Shown here one piece after another: positions 18,464 through 27,344 of a stretch of DNA of 64,000 bases. The notes beneath the pieces are model-generated. The model was given only the letters and a program-made list of their open reading frames with translations, did no database searches and was not told the origin of the DNA. The position numbers and the translations under genes were made by a program. Source of the DNA: Myxococcales bacterium (GTDB lineage Bacteria; Myxococcota; B64-G9); the NCBI GenBank assembly GCA_012798435.1, contig JAAZNF010000072.1:1-64000 (forward strand), in the 5' to 3' direction. Position 1 is the stretch's first letter. Every line of letters begins with the position of its first letter.

Positions 18464-20494
18464 TCACTGCTCGAGGATGACGAACTCGACGCGCCGGTTG
18501 AGCTCCCGGCCGCGGATGGTGTTGTTGGGAGCGATGGGACGATCGGGGCCGAAGCCCTGGGACTCGAGGCGCTCGGGAACCACGCCCTGCTGGACGAGGT
18601 AGTCGCGCACCGCCTGCGCCCGCTCCCCCGAGAGCCGCCGGTTGAGGGCCAGCGAGCCCTGGCTGTCGGTGTGGCCCTCGATGCGCACCTTGCGGATCTC
18701 GGGGTGGTTGGCCAGCACGTCGACCACCGCGTCCAGGATGGCGAAGCTGTCGCGGGCGATGGAGGCCTTGGCGGTCTCGAAGTGGATCTTCTTTTGCAGC
18801 ACGATGCGGTTCTTCTCGATCACCACCACCTTCTGCTTGGGCGCCGGGGTGAGGCGAAATTCCGCGTGGAAGGTCTGGCCTTCCTTCAGCTCCACGGTGC
18901 GGGCCTTGGCCAGGTACTTGTCGGCGCTCACCTTGACGATGTAGGTCCCCGGGGGAAGCTCGGCGGAGAAGCTCCCGCTGTCCGGGGCGCTCTCGAGAGT
19001 CGCCTGGCTCGGGCCGGAGATCTCGACCTGGGCCTGCATGGGCTTCTCGGCCTCGTTCTGCACCGTGCCCGAGAGCGTGCCTCGCTTGAGTTCCGGTTCG
19101 AGCGTGAAGTCGAGCAGCGTCATCTCGCCGGCCTTGACCTCGGCTTCCTGGGTCTGCGGCTTGAAACCCTGTTTGCTAGCGGTGAGCTTCACCATCCCGG
19201 CGGTGAGGTCGTAGGTGGCGTAGCGGCCCTCCGCCGTGTCGGTGGCCACCGGCGTGATCACCCCGCCCTCGAAGGACACGATGGCCTCGGGGATGATGGA
19301 CTGGTCGGCCGCGGAAAGCACCCGGCCGGCGACTCGCCCGGTGGTGACGGGGGCCGGGACGAGCTTCTCGACCACCTTCTCCACGGGCTTCTCGATCACG
19401 CGGGTCTCGGCCTTGACAAAGGGATCGAAGGCATAGGCCAGACCGATCCACACCACGTACGGCGGCACCGCCGGTACTCCGTTGAGGTAGGCCTTCTCCC
19501 CGCCGATGCCGATGTCGACAGCGAGGTCGAGGGTGATGTCGTCGAGGTAGGTGATCCGCACTCCCGGCGTCAGGCGCATGCCGATCACGTTGGCCAGCGT
19601 GGTCCGGGTGCCTAAGGAGGCGCCGTCGAGATCGTCGCGGCCCACGCCCACCGGGATCTGCAGGGAGTACTCCAGGAAGGGCTGGATGGCCACCGGGTCG
19701 GCGTACGGCAGCGGCGCGTCCAGGGCGAATCCCAGGGCCACGCGGTGGAAGCGGTTCACCCGCAGCGCGAAGGCCTCGATGTGAGACAACACCCGCTCCC
19801 CGGCCAGGTTGTCGCCGTTCTCGAAGACCATGCCGGCGTTGAGGTGAAGACGCAGCGGGACCTTGGGTTCGAGCTTGCGCACGTCGAAGCTGGCCAGAAA
19901 GGCTGTGCGCACCCCGGTCCCCGAGAACTCCGGGCTGGAGTCACCGATGCCGTTCATGAAGTTCACCGCCAGGTCGGCGCCGAGCGAGAGCGAGGGGATC
20001 ACGGCGTAGTAGCCCTTCACGCCCAACTCGAAGTCGCCCTGGGTCTGGAGCAGGTTGGGGCGGGAAGCGGTGTTCTGATTGGAAGAGTTGCGCAGGTTGG
20101 CGAAGACCTCCAGAAACGGCAGCACCGTCATGGCCAGACCGGCGCGAAACACCTGTTGGGACTCGCTGTAATCCTTCCAGTTGGGATCGGTCTTGAGGAA
20201 AGATTCGCTCTGGAACAATCCGCCGTGGAGCGACAGCCGGAAGGTCAGCGGCTTTCCCGAGCCCGCCTCCATGACGTTGAGCAGGCCGGTTTCGCCCCCC
20301 GGGGCAGCAGAGAAGAACCGCAGGCGTTCGAGCGCCGGCGCCTCACCCTCCGCCGTGGCCTCGACCTTCACCGCGGGAGCGGGCGACATCGAGTCCCGGA
20401 TGGCCCGGTCGGTGGCGTCGAGATTATCCGACGCCAGGCCCCGCGCGCTGCACAGCAATGAAACGGCCGCGACTGCAATTAGGGCGTACCGCAT
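18464..20494 (-). CDS. OmpA-family outer-membrane protein with carboxypeptidase-regulatory-like domains
   Basis: 676 residues. A signal peptide (MRYALIAVAAVSLLCSARG) is followed by a probable beta-barrel (about 50-340, alternating strands). A Pro/Glu/Lys/Val hinge (EKPVEKVVEKLVPAPV) leads to a carboxypeptidase-regulatory-like domain (about 360-440), a PEGA-like second domain (GTLSGTVQNEAEKPMQAQVE, about 455-530) and a C-terminal OmpA/MotB domain. The OmpA domain has IEGHTDSQGSLALNRRLS, SQGFGPDRPIAPN and RELNRRVEF, the peptidoglycan-binding signature. The start at 20494 has GGGAGG about 8 nt upstream; the earlier ATG at 20533 lacks a signal. It is probably driven by the promoter at 20541-20570 and ends facing the A2M gene. 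Confidence 0.9.
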   Translation of the reverse strand: MRYALIAVAAVSLLCSARGLASDNLDATDRAIRDSMSPAPAVKVEATAEGEAPALERLRFFSAAPGGETGLLNVMEAGSGKPLTFRLSLHGGLFQSESFLKTDPNWKDYSESQQVFRAGLAMTVLPFLEVFANLRNSSNQNTASRPNLLQTQGDFELGVKGYYAVIPSLSLGADLAVNFMNGIGDSSPEFSGTGVRTAFLASFDVRKLEPKVPLRLHLNAGMVFENGDNLAGERVLSHIEAFALRVNRFHRVALGFALDAPLPYADPVAIQPFLEYSLQIPVGVGRDDLDGASLGTRTTLANVIGMRLTPGVRITYLDDITLDLAVDIGIGGEKAYLNGVPAVPPYVVWIGLAYAFDPFVKAETRVIEKPVEKVVEKLVPAPVTTGRVAGRVLSAADQSIIPEAIVSFEGGVITPVATDTAEGRYATYDLTAGMVKLTASKQGFKPQTQEAEVKAGEMTLLDFTLEPELKRGTLSGTVQNEAEKPMQAQVEISGPSQATLESAPDSGSFSAELPPGTYIVKVSADKYLAKARTVELKEGQTFHAEFRLTPAPKQKVVVIEKNRIVLQKKIHFETAKASIARDSFAILDAVVDVLANHPEIRKVRIEGHTDSQGSLALNRRLSGERAQAVRDYLVQQGVVPERLESQGFGPDRPIAPNNTIRGRELNRRVEFVILEQ

Positions 20495-20540
20495 GGGATA
20501 CCTCCCGTCCTCGGGGAGCGGCGCTCTCGTCAACGGGGTC

Positions 20541-20570
20541 TATATAGCCGCGCCGCTCGGGCAAAGTCAA
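20541..20570 (-). promoter_or_regulatory. Sigma-70-type promoter for the OmpA gene
   Basis: On the minus strand TTGACT (20570-20565) and TATATA (20546-20541) are separated by 18 nt, 47 nt upstream of the start codon at 20494. It is back to back with the forward promoter whose -35 begins at 20581. Confidence 0.6.
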
Positions 20571-20580
20571 ACTTCGCTTC

Positions 20581-20610
20581 TTGACAGAAAGGGCGGGCGT
20601 GAGCTACAAA
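20581..20610 (+). promoter_or_regulatory. Candidate promoter toward panD
   Basis: TTGACA (20581-20586) and TACAAA (20605-20610) are separated by 18 nt. The two -35 boxes of the divergent promoters are only 10 bp apart, so one regulator could cover both. The leader to panD would be about 155 nt. Confidence 0.5.
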
Positions 20611-20771
20611 AAAGAAAGCGCCGGGCCGACTCGTTGGCGGCCACGGCCGATGCGGCTCGCTGCTTTGAAATGTCCGCGCCTGGATCCACGAGCGACCGGG
20701 ACCGGCTGTCTTCCCTCCCCTTCTCTCACCGGATCTGAGCGTGTCACCACTGGCGCCGCAGGGAGGTTGAC

Positions 20772-21179
20772 ATGCTGCGCACCATGTTCCTATCCAAGAT
20801 CCACCGGGCCCGGGTCACCGAGGCCGACGTGGAGTACGAGGGCTCGCTCACCCTGGACCAGGACCTGATGGACGCCGCGGGCATGCTTCCGTACGAGCAG
20901 GTCCACGTATGGGACGTCGACAACGGCGCCCGCCTGGCCACCTACTTGCTCCCCGGCCCGCGGGGCACGGGCACGGTGTGCGTGAACGGCGCCGCCGCCC
21001 GGCAGGTCCAGGTGGGGCACCGGGTGATCATCTCCACCTTCGCCACCATGGAGGAGGAGAAGGCCCGCGGCCATCGCCCCACCGTGGTGCTGGTGGACGA
21101 GCGCAACCGCGTGCTCGCGGACCGCCACGTCGAGACCCCCTTCACCCGCTCCCATCGCCAGGCCGCCGCCCGGCGGTAA
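20772..21179 (+). CDS. panD: Aspartate 1-decarboxylase
   Basis: 135 residues. It makes beta-alanine from L-aspartate for pantothenate/CoA synthesis in the cytoplasm. The family opening MLRTMFLSKIHRARVTEAD is present. The self-cleavage site is Gly24-Ser25 (EYEGSLTLD), where Ser25 becomes the pyruvoyl cofactor, and Lys9 and Tyr58-region residues are in place. The length is normal for the family plus a short basic tail. GGGAGG lies 5 nt before the ATG. It is followed after 62 nt by an efflux gene set on the same strand, with no functional link obvious; coaX, another CoA-pathway gene, is at 61686-62453. Confidence 0.95.
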   Translation: MLRTMFLSKIHRARVTEADVEYEGSLTLDQDLMDAAGMLPYEQVHVWDVDNGARLATYLLPGPRGTGTVCVNGAAARQVQVGHRVIISTFATMEEEKARGHRPTVVLVDERNRVLADRHVETPFTRSHRQAAARR

Positions 21180-21241
21180 AATATTTCCCAGCCGATCGAT
21201 TCTGCGCTACCATTCGAGCGTCTCTACGCGAGGGCGAACGG

Positions 21242-22411
21242 ATGCCGCGCGAGCTCAGCACCGGTCAAAAATGGTTTCGCCGGGCCGTCCAGGCTCTGCT
21301 TGTCGCCGCCGTCCTGGTCGCCTTGAAGATGACCTGGCCGGAGCCGGTGATCGAGGTGCGCACGGCCATCGCCGGGCGCGCCACCGTCGAGGAGATCGTC
21401 CCCTCGCTCCAGGCCGGCACGGTCAAGAGCCAGCGCCAGGTCACCCTGCGCGCCGCCACGCTGGGCCAGGTGGTGGCGCTGCCGGTGAAGAAAGGCGACC
21501 GGGTGCGCGAGAACCAGCTCCTGGTCGAGCTCTCCAACGCCGTGCTCCAGGCCCGCCTGCGGTTGGCCCGGGCCAACCTGGCCTCCGGCGAGAGCGCCGC
21601 GCGCAGCGCCCAGCTCCGGCTCGATCTGGCCAAGAAGAACCTGGAGCGCACACAGCGGCTCATGGAAAAGGGCGCCTCCACCTCCCAGGCGCTGGAGCGG
21701 GCCCAGGCCGAGCACGACATGGCCGCGGAGGCGGTCGTCACCGCCCAGGCGGCGCTGGGCGAGCTGCGGGCCGGTGTCGAGCTGGCGCAGGCCTCGCTGG
21801 AGGACACCCGGGTGCGTGCGCCCTTCGACGGCCTGGTGGTGAGCTGCTCGATCGAGAAGGGCGAGTCGGTCATGGCTGGCGCACCGCTGCTGGACCTGGT
21901 GGACGACGCCGGCGTGAGCGTGGAGGCCTCGGTGGACGAGGCCGACGCCGGCCGCATCAAGCCGGGAATGCCGGTGCGGCTGACCACCGACGCCTTCCCG
22001 GGACGGGCCTTCTCGGGACGGCTCTCCTGGATCTCCCCGGTGGTGGCGCGTGACCTGCGCCAGAACCGCCACCTGGACATCGAGATATCTCTCGACGGGG
22101 ACTCGCCCGATCTCAAGGTCGGACTGTCCACCGACGTCGAGATCATCGTCCAGCGCCGCGAGAACGTGCTGGCCGTGCCCACCCCCGCGGTGATGCGCCG
22201 CGGGGACCGGTTGCAGCTCTTCGTTGTCACTGGAGACCGGGCGCGGCTGCGCGACGTGCGCGGCGGGCTGTCCAACTGGGAGAAGACCGAGATCCTGGAG
22301 GGGCTGCGCGAGGGCGAGCACGTCATCCTGTCTCTCAACGAAAAGGGCCTGGCCGATGGCGTGCGGGTGAGGCTCCCCGGCGCCGACGGCAGCGCCAAGG
22401 TGGCCTACTGA
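21242..22411 (+). CDS. Periplasmic adaptor (membrane fusion protein) of MacAB-type exporter
   Basis: 389 residues. An N-terminal membrane segment (about 14-30) is followed by a biotinyl-lipoyl half ([20 protein letters not shown]), a long alpha-hairpin coiled coil (about 100-185, Ala/Arg/Leu/Glu heptads), the returning lipoyl half ([12 protein letters not shown]), a beta-barrel ([20 protein letters not shown]) and a membrane-proximal domain. It bridges the inner-membrane ABC transporter to an outer-membrane channel; no TolC gene is in the window. The ATG at 21242 follows GAGGGCG. The stop overlaps the next start as TGATG, so translation is coupled to the ATPase. Confidence 0.9.
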   Translation: MPRELSTGQKWFRRAVQALLVAAVLVALKMTWPEPVIEVRTAIAGRATVEEIVPSLQAGTVKSQRQVTLRAATLGQVVALPVKKGDRVRENQLLVELSNAVLQARLRLARANLASGESAARSAQLRLDLAKKNLERTQRLMEKGASTSQALERAQAEHDMAAEAVVTAQAALGELRAGVELAQASLEDTRVRAPFDGLVVSCSIEKGESVMAGAPLLDLVDDAGVSVEASVDEADAGRIKPGMPVRLTTDAFPGRAFSGRLSWISPVVARDLRQNRHLDIEISLDGDSPDLKVGLSTDVEIIVQRRENVLAVPTPAVMRRGDRLQLFVVTGDRARLRDVRGGLSNWEKTEILEGLREGEHVILSLNEKGLADGVRVRLPGADGSAKVAY

Positions 22412-23091
22412 TGCTCATCGAAATCGAAAAGCTGTCCAAGGTGTACCGCATGGGAGAGAACGAGGTCCACGCGCTGCGCGAGGTGAGCCTGGCCATCGAT
22501 CGCGGCGCCTCGGTGGCCATCGTGGGCCCGTCGGGCTCGGGCAAGTCCACCCTGATGAACATCATCGGCTGCCTGGACACCCCCAGCGGCGGCAGCTACC
22601 GCCTGGACGGCAAGCTGGTCTCCAGCATGAACGACGACGCGCTGGCCACGGTGCGCAACCGGCAGATCGGGTTCGTGTTCCAGACCTTCAACCTGCTGCC
22701 GCGCCAGAGCGCGCTGGAGAACGTGGCCCTACCCCTCCTCTACGCCGGGGTGAGCCGCCGCGAGCGGCGCGAGATGGCCCTGGAGGCGCTGCGTAAGGTG
22801 GACCTGGTGGAACGCGCCGGCCACAAGCCGGCCGAGCTGTCGGGCGGCCAGCGCCAGCGGGTGGCCATCGCGCGGGCCCTGGTGAACCGACCTTCCATCC
22901 TGCTCGCCGACGAGCCCACCGGCAACCTGGACCAGAAGGTCGGCCGCGAGATCATCGCCCTGTTCCGCCGCCTGAACGAGCAGGAGAACGTCACCCTGAT
23001 CCTGGTTACCCACGACCGGGAGATCGCCCAGAGCGCGCGGCGCCAGATCGAGATCATCGACGGCGCCATCGTCTCCGACCGGGGGAACTGA
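22411..23091 (+). CDS. ABC transporter ATPase (MacB/LolD type)
   Basis: 226 residues, the normal length of a stand-alone LolD/MacB-class ATPase. It has Walker [11 protein letters not shown]-loop [11 protein letters not shown], signature [15 protein letters not shown], Walker [13 protein letters not shown] and the H-loop VTHD. It powers the permease encoded 12 nt downstream together with the upstream adaptor. The start overlaps the preceding stop by one base. The substrate (macrolide, lipoprotein, peptide or other) cannot be inferred. Confidence 0.93.
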   Translation: MLIEIEKLSKVYRMGENEVHALREVSLAIDRGASVAIVGPSGSGKSTLMNIIGCLDTPSGGSYRLDGKLVSSMNDDALATVRNRQIGFVFQTFNLLPRQSALENVALPLLYAGVSRRERREMALEALRKVDLVERAGHKPAELSGGQRQRVAIARALVNRPSILLADEPTGNLDQKVGREIIALFRRLNEQENVTLILVTHDREIAQSARRQIEIIDGAIVSDRGN

Positions 23092-23103
23092 GAGGAAAGG
23101 CGC

Positions 23104-24312
23104 GTGGAGCTGCTGGAACAGGTGCGCGTCGCGGGCGAGTCCATCCGCGCCAACAAGCTGCGCTCCTTCCTCACCACCCTGGGCGTGGTGATCGGGGTAG
23201 CCTCGGTGATCCTGCTGGTGTCCATCGGCGAGGGCATGCGCACGTACCTGGCCAACGTCTTCGCCGGCATGGGCAGCAACCTGTTGTTCGTGTTCCCCGG
23301 CAAGCGCGACACGCGGGGCGGCGGACACCCGCCCATGTCGACCACGGTCCACAAGCTCACCCTGCAGGACGCGAACGCCCTGCGCCAGCGCAGCCTGAAC
23401 ATCGTGGGCGTCGCCCCGCTGGTGGTGGGCGGCGGGCGGGTCGAGCGCGCCGCTCGCTCGCGCGACACGGTGGTGCTGGGGACGGACCACGAGTTCATCG
23501 AGGTGCACAACCTGTCGGTCGGCGCCGGGGAGTTCTTGCGCGAGGAGGACGTGGAGGCCAAGCACCGGGTGGCGATCATCGGCCAGACCATCGCCAAGGA
23601 GCTCTTTGGCGACGAGTCGCCGTTGGGTCAGCCCATCAAGGTGGCCGAGTCGCGCTTCCTGGTGGCCGGGGTGATGGCGCCCAAGGGCCAGTCGCTGGGG
23701 CTCGACTTCGACGACATGGTGTACATCCCGGTGAATGCCGCCCTGGATCTCTTCAACGAGGAGGGGCTCACCCGCATCTCCATCAAAGCTGCCAACCCCT
23801 CCAACCTCCAGCCGGCCATCGAGGACATCGTGCGCATCCTCAAACACCGGCACAACAACCGCGAGGACTTCACCGTGGTGAGCCAGGCCGACATGCTGGA
23901 GACCTTCAACCAGATCGCCTCCACCATGACCTATGTGCTGCTGGGCATCGCCTCCATCTCGCTGCTGGTCGGCGGCATCGGCATCATGAACATCATGCTG
24001 GTGTCGGTGCGCGAGCGCACCCGCGAGATCGGGGTGCGCAAGGCGCTGGGGGCGCGCCGGCGCGACATCCTGATCCAGTTTCTGATCGAGTCGGTGATGG
24101 TCAGCTCGCTGGGTGGGGCGCTGGGGCTGGGCCTGGGGGCGCTAATCGCCACCTCCATCACCGCCGCCGTGCCCGAGATCCCCACCCGCATCACCCTGTG
24201 GATCCTGATGCTGGCGGTGGGCTTTTCGGTGGGCGTGGGCATCTTCTTCGGGGTGGCCCCGGCCCGCACTGCGGCCAACCTCGATCCCATCGAGGCGCTG
24301 CGCTACGAGTGA
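23104..24312 (+). CDS. ABC transporter permease (MacB/FtsX family)
   Basis: 402 residues. The N-terminal membrane helix (about 20-42, RSFLTTLGVVIGVASVILL) is followed by a large periplasmic MacB_PCD domain (about 45-270) and three C-terminal FtsX helices (about 280-390). The family motif NIMLVSVRERTREIGVRKAL is present. The start is GTG at 23104 with AGAGGAAAGG upstream. It is the last gene of the adaptor/ATPase/permease set, and its ATPase is a separate protein, unlike E. coli MacB. It converges with a small lipoprotein gene. Confidence 0.9.
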   Translation: MELLEQVRVAGESIRANKLRSFLTTLGVVIGVASVILLVSIGEGMRTYLANVFAGMGSNLLFVFPGKRDTRGGGHPPMSTTVHKLTLQDANALRQRSLNIVGVAPLVVGGGRVERAARSRDTVVLGTDHEFIEVHNLSVGAGEFLREEDVEAKHRVAIIGQTIAKELFGDESPLGQPIKVAESRFLVAGVMAPKGQSLGLDFDDMVYIPVNAALDLFNEEGLTRISIKAANPSNLQPAIEDIVRILKHRHNNREDFTVVSQADMLETFNQIASTMTYVLLGIASISLLVGGIGIMNIMLVSVRERTREIGVRKALGARRRDILIQFLIESVMVSSLGGALGLGLGALIATSITAAVPEIPTRITLWILMLAVGFSVGVGIFFGVAPARTAANLDPIEALRYE

Positions 24313-24410
24313 GCCCGAAGGTTCGACGATCTCGCGGACAGGCTCGATTCCATCATGCAAAAGGGAGACGAGATCTGGACCTACAGTCGGCGGGCGCGGG
24401 CGGGGCGGCT

Positions 24411-24692
24411 CTACTCTTTTTCCTTGTCACCCTCGGGCTTCTTTTCGGGCTCGCTCTTGGGCTGGTCTTCTTTCTTGCCGCTATCGTCCTCCGGGTACCC
24501 GGTAGCGGTCTTCATGTACTTCGAGTCGTTCTCAGGGGTGCCGGGGGCGGTCTCGCCGGGCAGACCTACGGGAGTGTACACCCCGGCCTGAACCTTCTCG
24601 GTGTAGTCCAGCTTGGGGGGTTTCTGCTTGTTGCAGGCGAGAAGTCCGGCCCACGCGGCCACTGCTAGGGTCAACCAGAGCCAGCGGTACAT
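24411..24692 (-). CDS. Small acidic/charged lipoprotein
   Basis: 93 residues. The lipoprotein signal (MYRWLWLTLAVAAWAGLLAC, lipobox LLAC) is followed by a Pro-rich segment and a Lys/Glu/Asp-rich C-terminus (KPEGDKEKE) likely to be disordered. The start at 24692 is chosen for the signal and for GGGAGG just upstream. No domain is recognised. It is divergent from the thioredoxin-fold lipoprotein across a 252-nt intergenic region. Confidence 0.65.
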   Translation of the reverse strand: MYRWLWLTLAVAAWAGLLACNKQKPPKLDYTEKVQAGVYTPVGLPGETAPGTPENDSKYMKTATGYPEDDSGKKEDQPKSEPEKKPEGDKEKE

Positions 24693-24944
24693 TGGTTCCT
24701 CCCGGGAAAAGCCCTGCACCGGAGCAATCTCCGGTGCCTGGGATGGCGCGAAGATAGTCCGGCCGGGGTCGGCCTGTCAAACGAAAGTTGCTCGCCACCC
24801 TGTGCCGGTCCTGCTCCAGGACGGTCGACCCACGACCACCACAAGGTTTTTTTTCTTGCGCCGGGAATGTTTCTTTGCTAGCAAGCGTTCGACTCGGTGT
24901 CGGATCGACTCAATACTCAAACCGTACGAAAAGGAGTGAGCCCC

Positions 24945-26555
24945 ATGTCAAGGAATCCGGTTCGCACCACGGGTATCTTCCTCGCGCTGGCGCTGGCCGT
25001 GGCCGGCTGCCCGCAGAAGCGCGAGGGTGGCGGTGCCGTCGGCGAGGCCCCCAAGAAGACGGTCTCCGAGGCGGTGAAGGTGGAGTTCTTCGTGATGTCC
25101 CAGTGTCCCTTCGGCACCCAGGTGGAGGACGCCATCGCCCCGGTGCTCAAGAAGTTCGGCGGCGACGTGGAGTTCACCATCGACTTCATCGGCGACAACA
25201 AGGACGGCAAGCTCTCCTCCATGCACGGCGAGAACGAGGTCAACGGTGACAAGGTCCAGCTGTGCGCGGTGAAGTACGCCCCCTACAAGTACATGGACAT
25301 GCTGACCTGCATGAACAAAAACGCGCGCGGCATCCCCGACAACTGGCAGGGCTGCGCCCAGGAGACCGGCATGCCGGTCGGGCAGATCAAGACCTGCTAC
25401 GAGGGCCAGGAGGGCACCCAGCTTCTTTCGGCCTCGTTCGACAAGGCGCGCTCTCGCAACGCCCGCGGCAGCCCCACCATCTACATCGCCGGCAAGATGT
25501 ACAACGGCGCCCGCTCCGAGCTCGCCTTCTCGCGGGCCATCTGCGACGGGTACACCAAGGAAAAACCCGCCCTGTGCGCCTCGCTGCCCCCGCCGGTGAA
25601 GGTTCCCATCACCATCATCAGCGACGCCCGCTGCAAGGACTGCCGGGCCGACTTCTGGCAGAAGCGTCTGGAGGGCATGTTCCCCGGCGCGGTGGTGAAG
25701 ATCCTCGACTGGTCCAACGAGGAGGGCAAGAAGCTGTGGGAAGGCCTGAATAAACCCATGCTGCCCGCCATCCTGATGGGCCAGGAGGTCAAACAGGCCG
25801 ACGACTACGCGCGGGTGCAGCGCTTCCTGGCACCCGCGGGCGACTTCTTGATCTTCCAGGTGGGCTCGCGCTTCGACACCACCAAGGAGATCTGCGACAA
25901 CAAGACCGACGACAACGGCAACGGCAAGGTGGACTGCGACGACGCGGACTGCGCAAACGCCCTCGAATGCCGCAAGGACATCCCCAAGAAGCTCGAGGTG
26001 TTCGTGATGTCGCAGTGCCCGTTCGGGGTGAAGGCGCTCGACGCCATGAAGGAAGTGCTGGACGCCTTCGAACGCAAGATCCAGTTCGAGATCCACTACA
26101 TCGCCGACCTGCGGCCGGACGGGAGCTTCAACGCGCTGCACGGCCAGCCCGAGGTGGACGAGAACATCCGCGAGCTGTGCGCCATCAAGTACTACCCCAA
26201 GAACTACAAGTACATGGACTACATCTGGTGCCGCAACAAGAACATCCGCGATGCCAACTGGCAGGCTTGCGCCACCAAGGAGACGGGCATCGACGCCGCC
26301 GTCATCGAGAAGTGCTTCTCGGGGGACGAGGGCAAGAAGCTGCTGGCCGAGGACATCAAGATCGCCCAGGGCCTGGGCATCGGTGGCAGCCCCACCTGGT
26401 TCGCCAACAACAAGAACAAGTTCTCCGGCATCGACGCTCAAGGCATCAAGACCCAGTTCTGCAACTTCAACCAGGGGCTAAAGGGCTGCGAGAAGACGCT
26501 CTCCGGGCCCGAGAAGCCGCAACCCGGCCGCCCGGCCCCCGCCTGCGGGCAGTAA
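24945..26555 (+). CDS. Lipoprotein with three thioredoxin-fold domains (two GILT-like)
   Basis: 536 residues. The lipoprotein signal ends at Cys22 (ALAVAGC). Domain 1 (about 45-215) and domain 3 (about 349-525) are homologous to each other. Each has FVMSQCPFG (Cys54 and Cys358), the LCA(V/I)KY segment, a C-x2-N-K element, W-Q-x-C-A and a later K/E-x-C, matching the GILT/thiol-reductase family. The active site reads CPFG, one thiol, not CxxC. Domain 2 (about 220-320) has a CKDC motif (Cys230/Cys233). A linker carries an Asp/Asn-rich Ca-binding-like motif (DDNGNGKVDCDDADC). It is likely a periplasmic thiol oxidoreductase; the direction of its chemistry is unknown. AGGAG precedes the ATG, and a strong terminator follows. 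Confidence 0.8.
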   Translation: MSRNPVRTTGIFLALALAVAGCPQKREGGGAVGEAPKKTVSEAVKVEFFVMSQCPFGTQVEDAIAPVLKKFGGDVEFTIDFIGDNKDGKLSSMHGENEVNGDKVQLCAVKYAPYKYMDMLTCMNKNARGIPDNWQGCAQETGMPVGQIKTCYEGQEGTQLLSASFDKARSRNARGSPTIYIAGKMYNGARSELAFSRAICDGYTKEKPALCASLPPPVKVPITIISDARCKDCRADFWQKRLEGMFPGAVVKILDWSNEEGKKLWEGLNKPMLPAILMGQEVKQADDYARVQRFLAPAGDFLIFQVGSRFDTTKEICDNKTDDNGNGKVDCDDADCANALECRKDIPKKLEVFVMSQCPFGVKALDAMKEVLDAFERKIQFEIHYIADLRPDGSFNALHGQPEVDENIRELCAIKYYPKNYKYMDYIWCRNKNIRDANWQACATKETGIDAAVIEKCFSGDEGKKLLAEDIKIAQGLGIGGSPTWFANNKNKFSGIDAQGIKTQFCNFNQGLKGCEKTLSGPEKPQPGRPAPACGQ

Positions 26556-26572
26556 GAAAGCATGCTTCGTTC

Positions 26573-26608
26573 AGCCCGGCCAGAGCCATCTGGCCGGGCT
26601 TTTTTTTT
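26573..26608 (+). terminator. Rho-independent terminator
   Basis: An 11-bp perfect GC-rich stem (AGCCCGGCCAG / CTGGCCGGGCT) with a 6-nt loop is followed by nine T residues, 18 nt after the stop of the thioredoxin-fold lipoprotein. Confidence 0.95.
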
Positions 26609-26616
26609 CAAGATCC

Positions 26617-26642
26617 AGCCCGGGCAGATATCTGCCCGGGCT
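26617..26642. repeat. 26-bp perfect palindrome
   Basis: The half-site AGCCCGGGCAGAT is followed immediately by its exact complement, with no spacer. It starts 8 nt after the terminator T-run. There is no T tract of its own, so it is not an ordinary terminator. It may be a degenerate duplicate of the terminator (the arms share AGCCCGG) or a protein-binding dyad upstream of the next gene. Confidence 0.6.
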
Positions 26643-26666
26643 AAATGCTCGAGAGCTTGAAACCTG

Positions 26667-26682
26667 TGGCACTGATGTTGTA
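26667..26682 (+). promoter_or_regulatory. Possible sigma-54-type promoter
   Basis: TGGCAC-N5-TTGTA resembles the -24/-12 pattern with the correct GG-to-G(C) spacing, but the -12 C is T. It lies 30 nt upstream of the start at 26712. Weak. Confidence 0.25.
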
Positions 26683-26711
26683 GGTGTATTTCAAACCCCA
26701 AGGAGGCAAAC

Positions 26712-27251
26712 ATGAAAAAGAGGTTTCTCGCGATATGTTCCATTCTCTTTTCGACTTCGCTGGCCTGGGCGGGATGGCCCGGTAACGTCACCGAAGTGAA
26801 AGCCGAGAAAGGAAAATCGGTGACCGTCGAGGGCAAGCTCGAGACGGGAAGTCCAATGACGGACCTGTCCTGGGCCTCCAGCAGCCAGGTGGCATGCTTC
26901 CCGGCGACGCAAAACGAGAAATTCCAGGGCAACCACGTGTTGTACTCTACGTCCCTGCCACCGAAGTCTGTCATGGTGATCACGCTCGTCCCCAAGGACA
27001 CAAACGCCAACATGAGTCTCTACGCTTATCAAATCGGCACCACCAACTTCGACCTTCCACCGCAACTGGGTCGTTGCACGAGTTGCGAGGCCGACCACAA
27101 GTGGGATCGTCCGAAAAAGGGAAAGACCCAGGACCACACGAGATCCGTGACGCTCAACGCCACGACCAATCCATACAACGTAGTCATCGGAGTCGCGGGT
27201 CCCAAGAATGTGACCGCCGGCGAGTTCACTCTGAAAGTCGAGATCAAATAG
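26712..27251 (+). CDS. Secreted hypothetical protein
   Basis: 179 residues. The signal peptide (MKKRFLAICSILFSTSLAWA, cleavage after AWA) is followed by a predicted beta-sandwich of about 155 residues with an internal FDLPPQLGRCTSCEAD stretch (three Cys in all) and a strand-like C-terminus (GEFTLKVEIK). The layout recalls small secreted PPC-like or Ig-like domains, but I do not recognise a family. AGGAGG lies 7 nt before the ATG. Base composition is lower in GC than its neighbours, and the gene is isolated by a terminator upstream, so it may be independently regulated or acquired. Confidence 0.7.
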   Translation: MKKRFLAICSILFSTSLAWAGWPGNVTEVKAEKGKSVTVEGKLETGSPMTDLSWASSSQVACFPATQNEKFQGNHVLYSTSLPPKSVMVITLVPKDTNANMSLYAYQIGTTNFDLPPQLGRCTSCEADHKWDRPKKGKTQDHTRSVTLNATTNPYNVVIGVAGPKNVTAGEFTLKVEIK

Positions 27252-27283
27252 GCGGCTGAGGGCCTTCGGTTCTGTGCATCGGG

Positions 27284-27312
27284 TTGACCCCGGGGGATGG
27301 CTCTGCTAGGAA
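27284..27312 (+). promoter_or_regulatory. Weak candidate promoter for gltX
   Basis: TTGACC (27284-27289) and TAGGAA (27307-27312) are separated by 17 nt, 33 nt upstream of the gltX start. The -35 is good and the -10 poor. Confidence 0.3.
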
Positions 27313-27344
27313 GAGCCTCGCCTGACATCCCACGGAGGCTCCCG

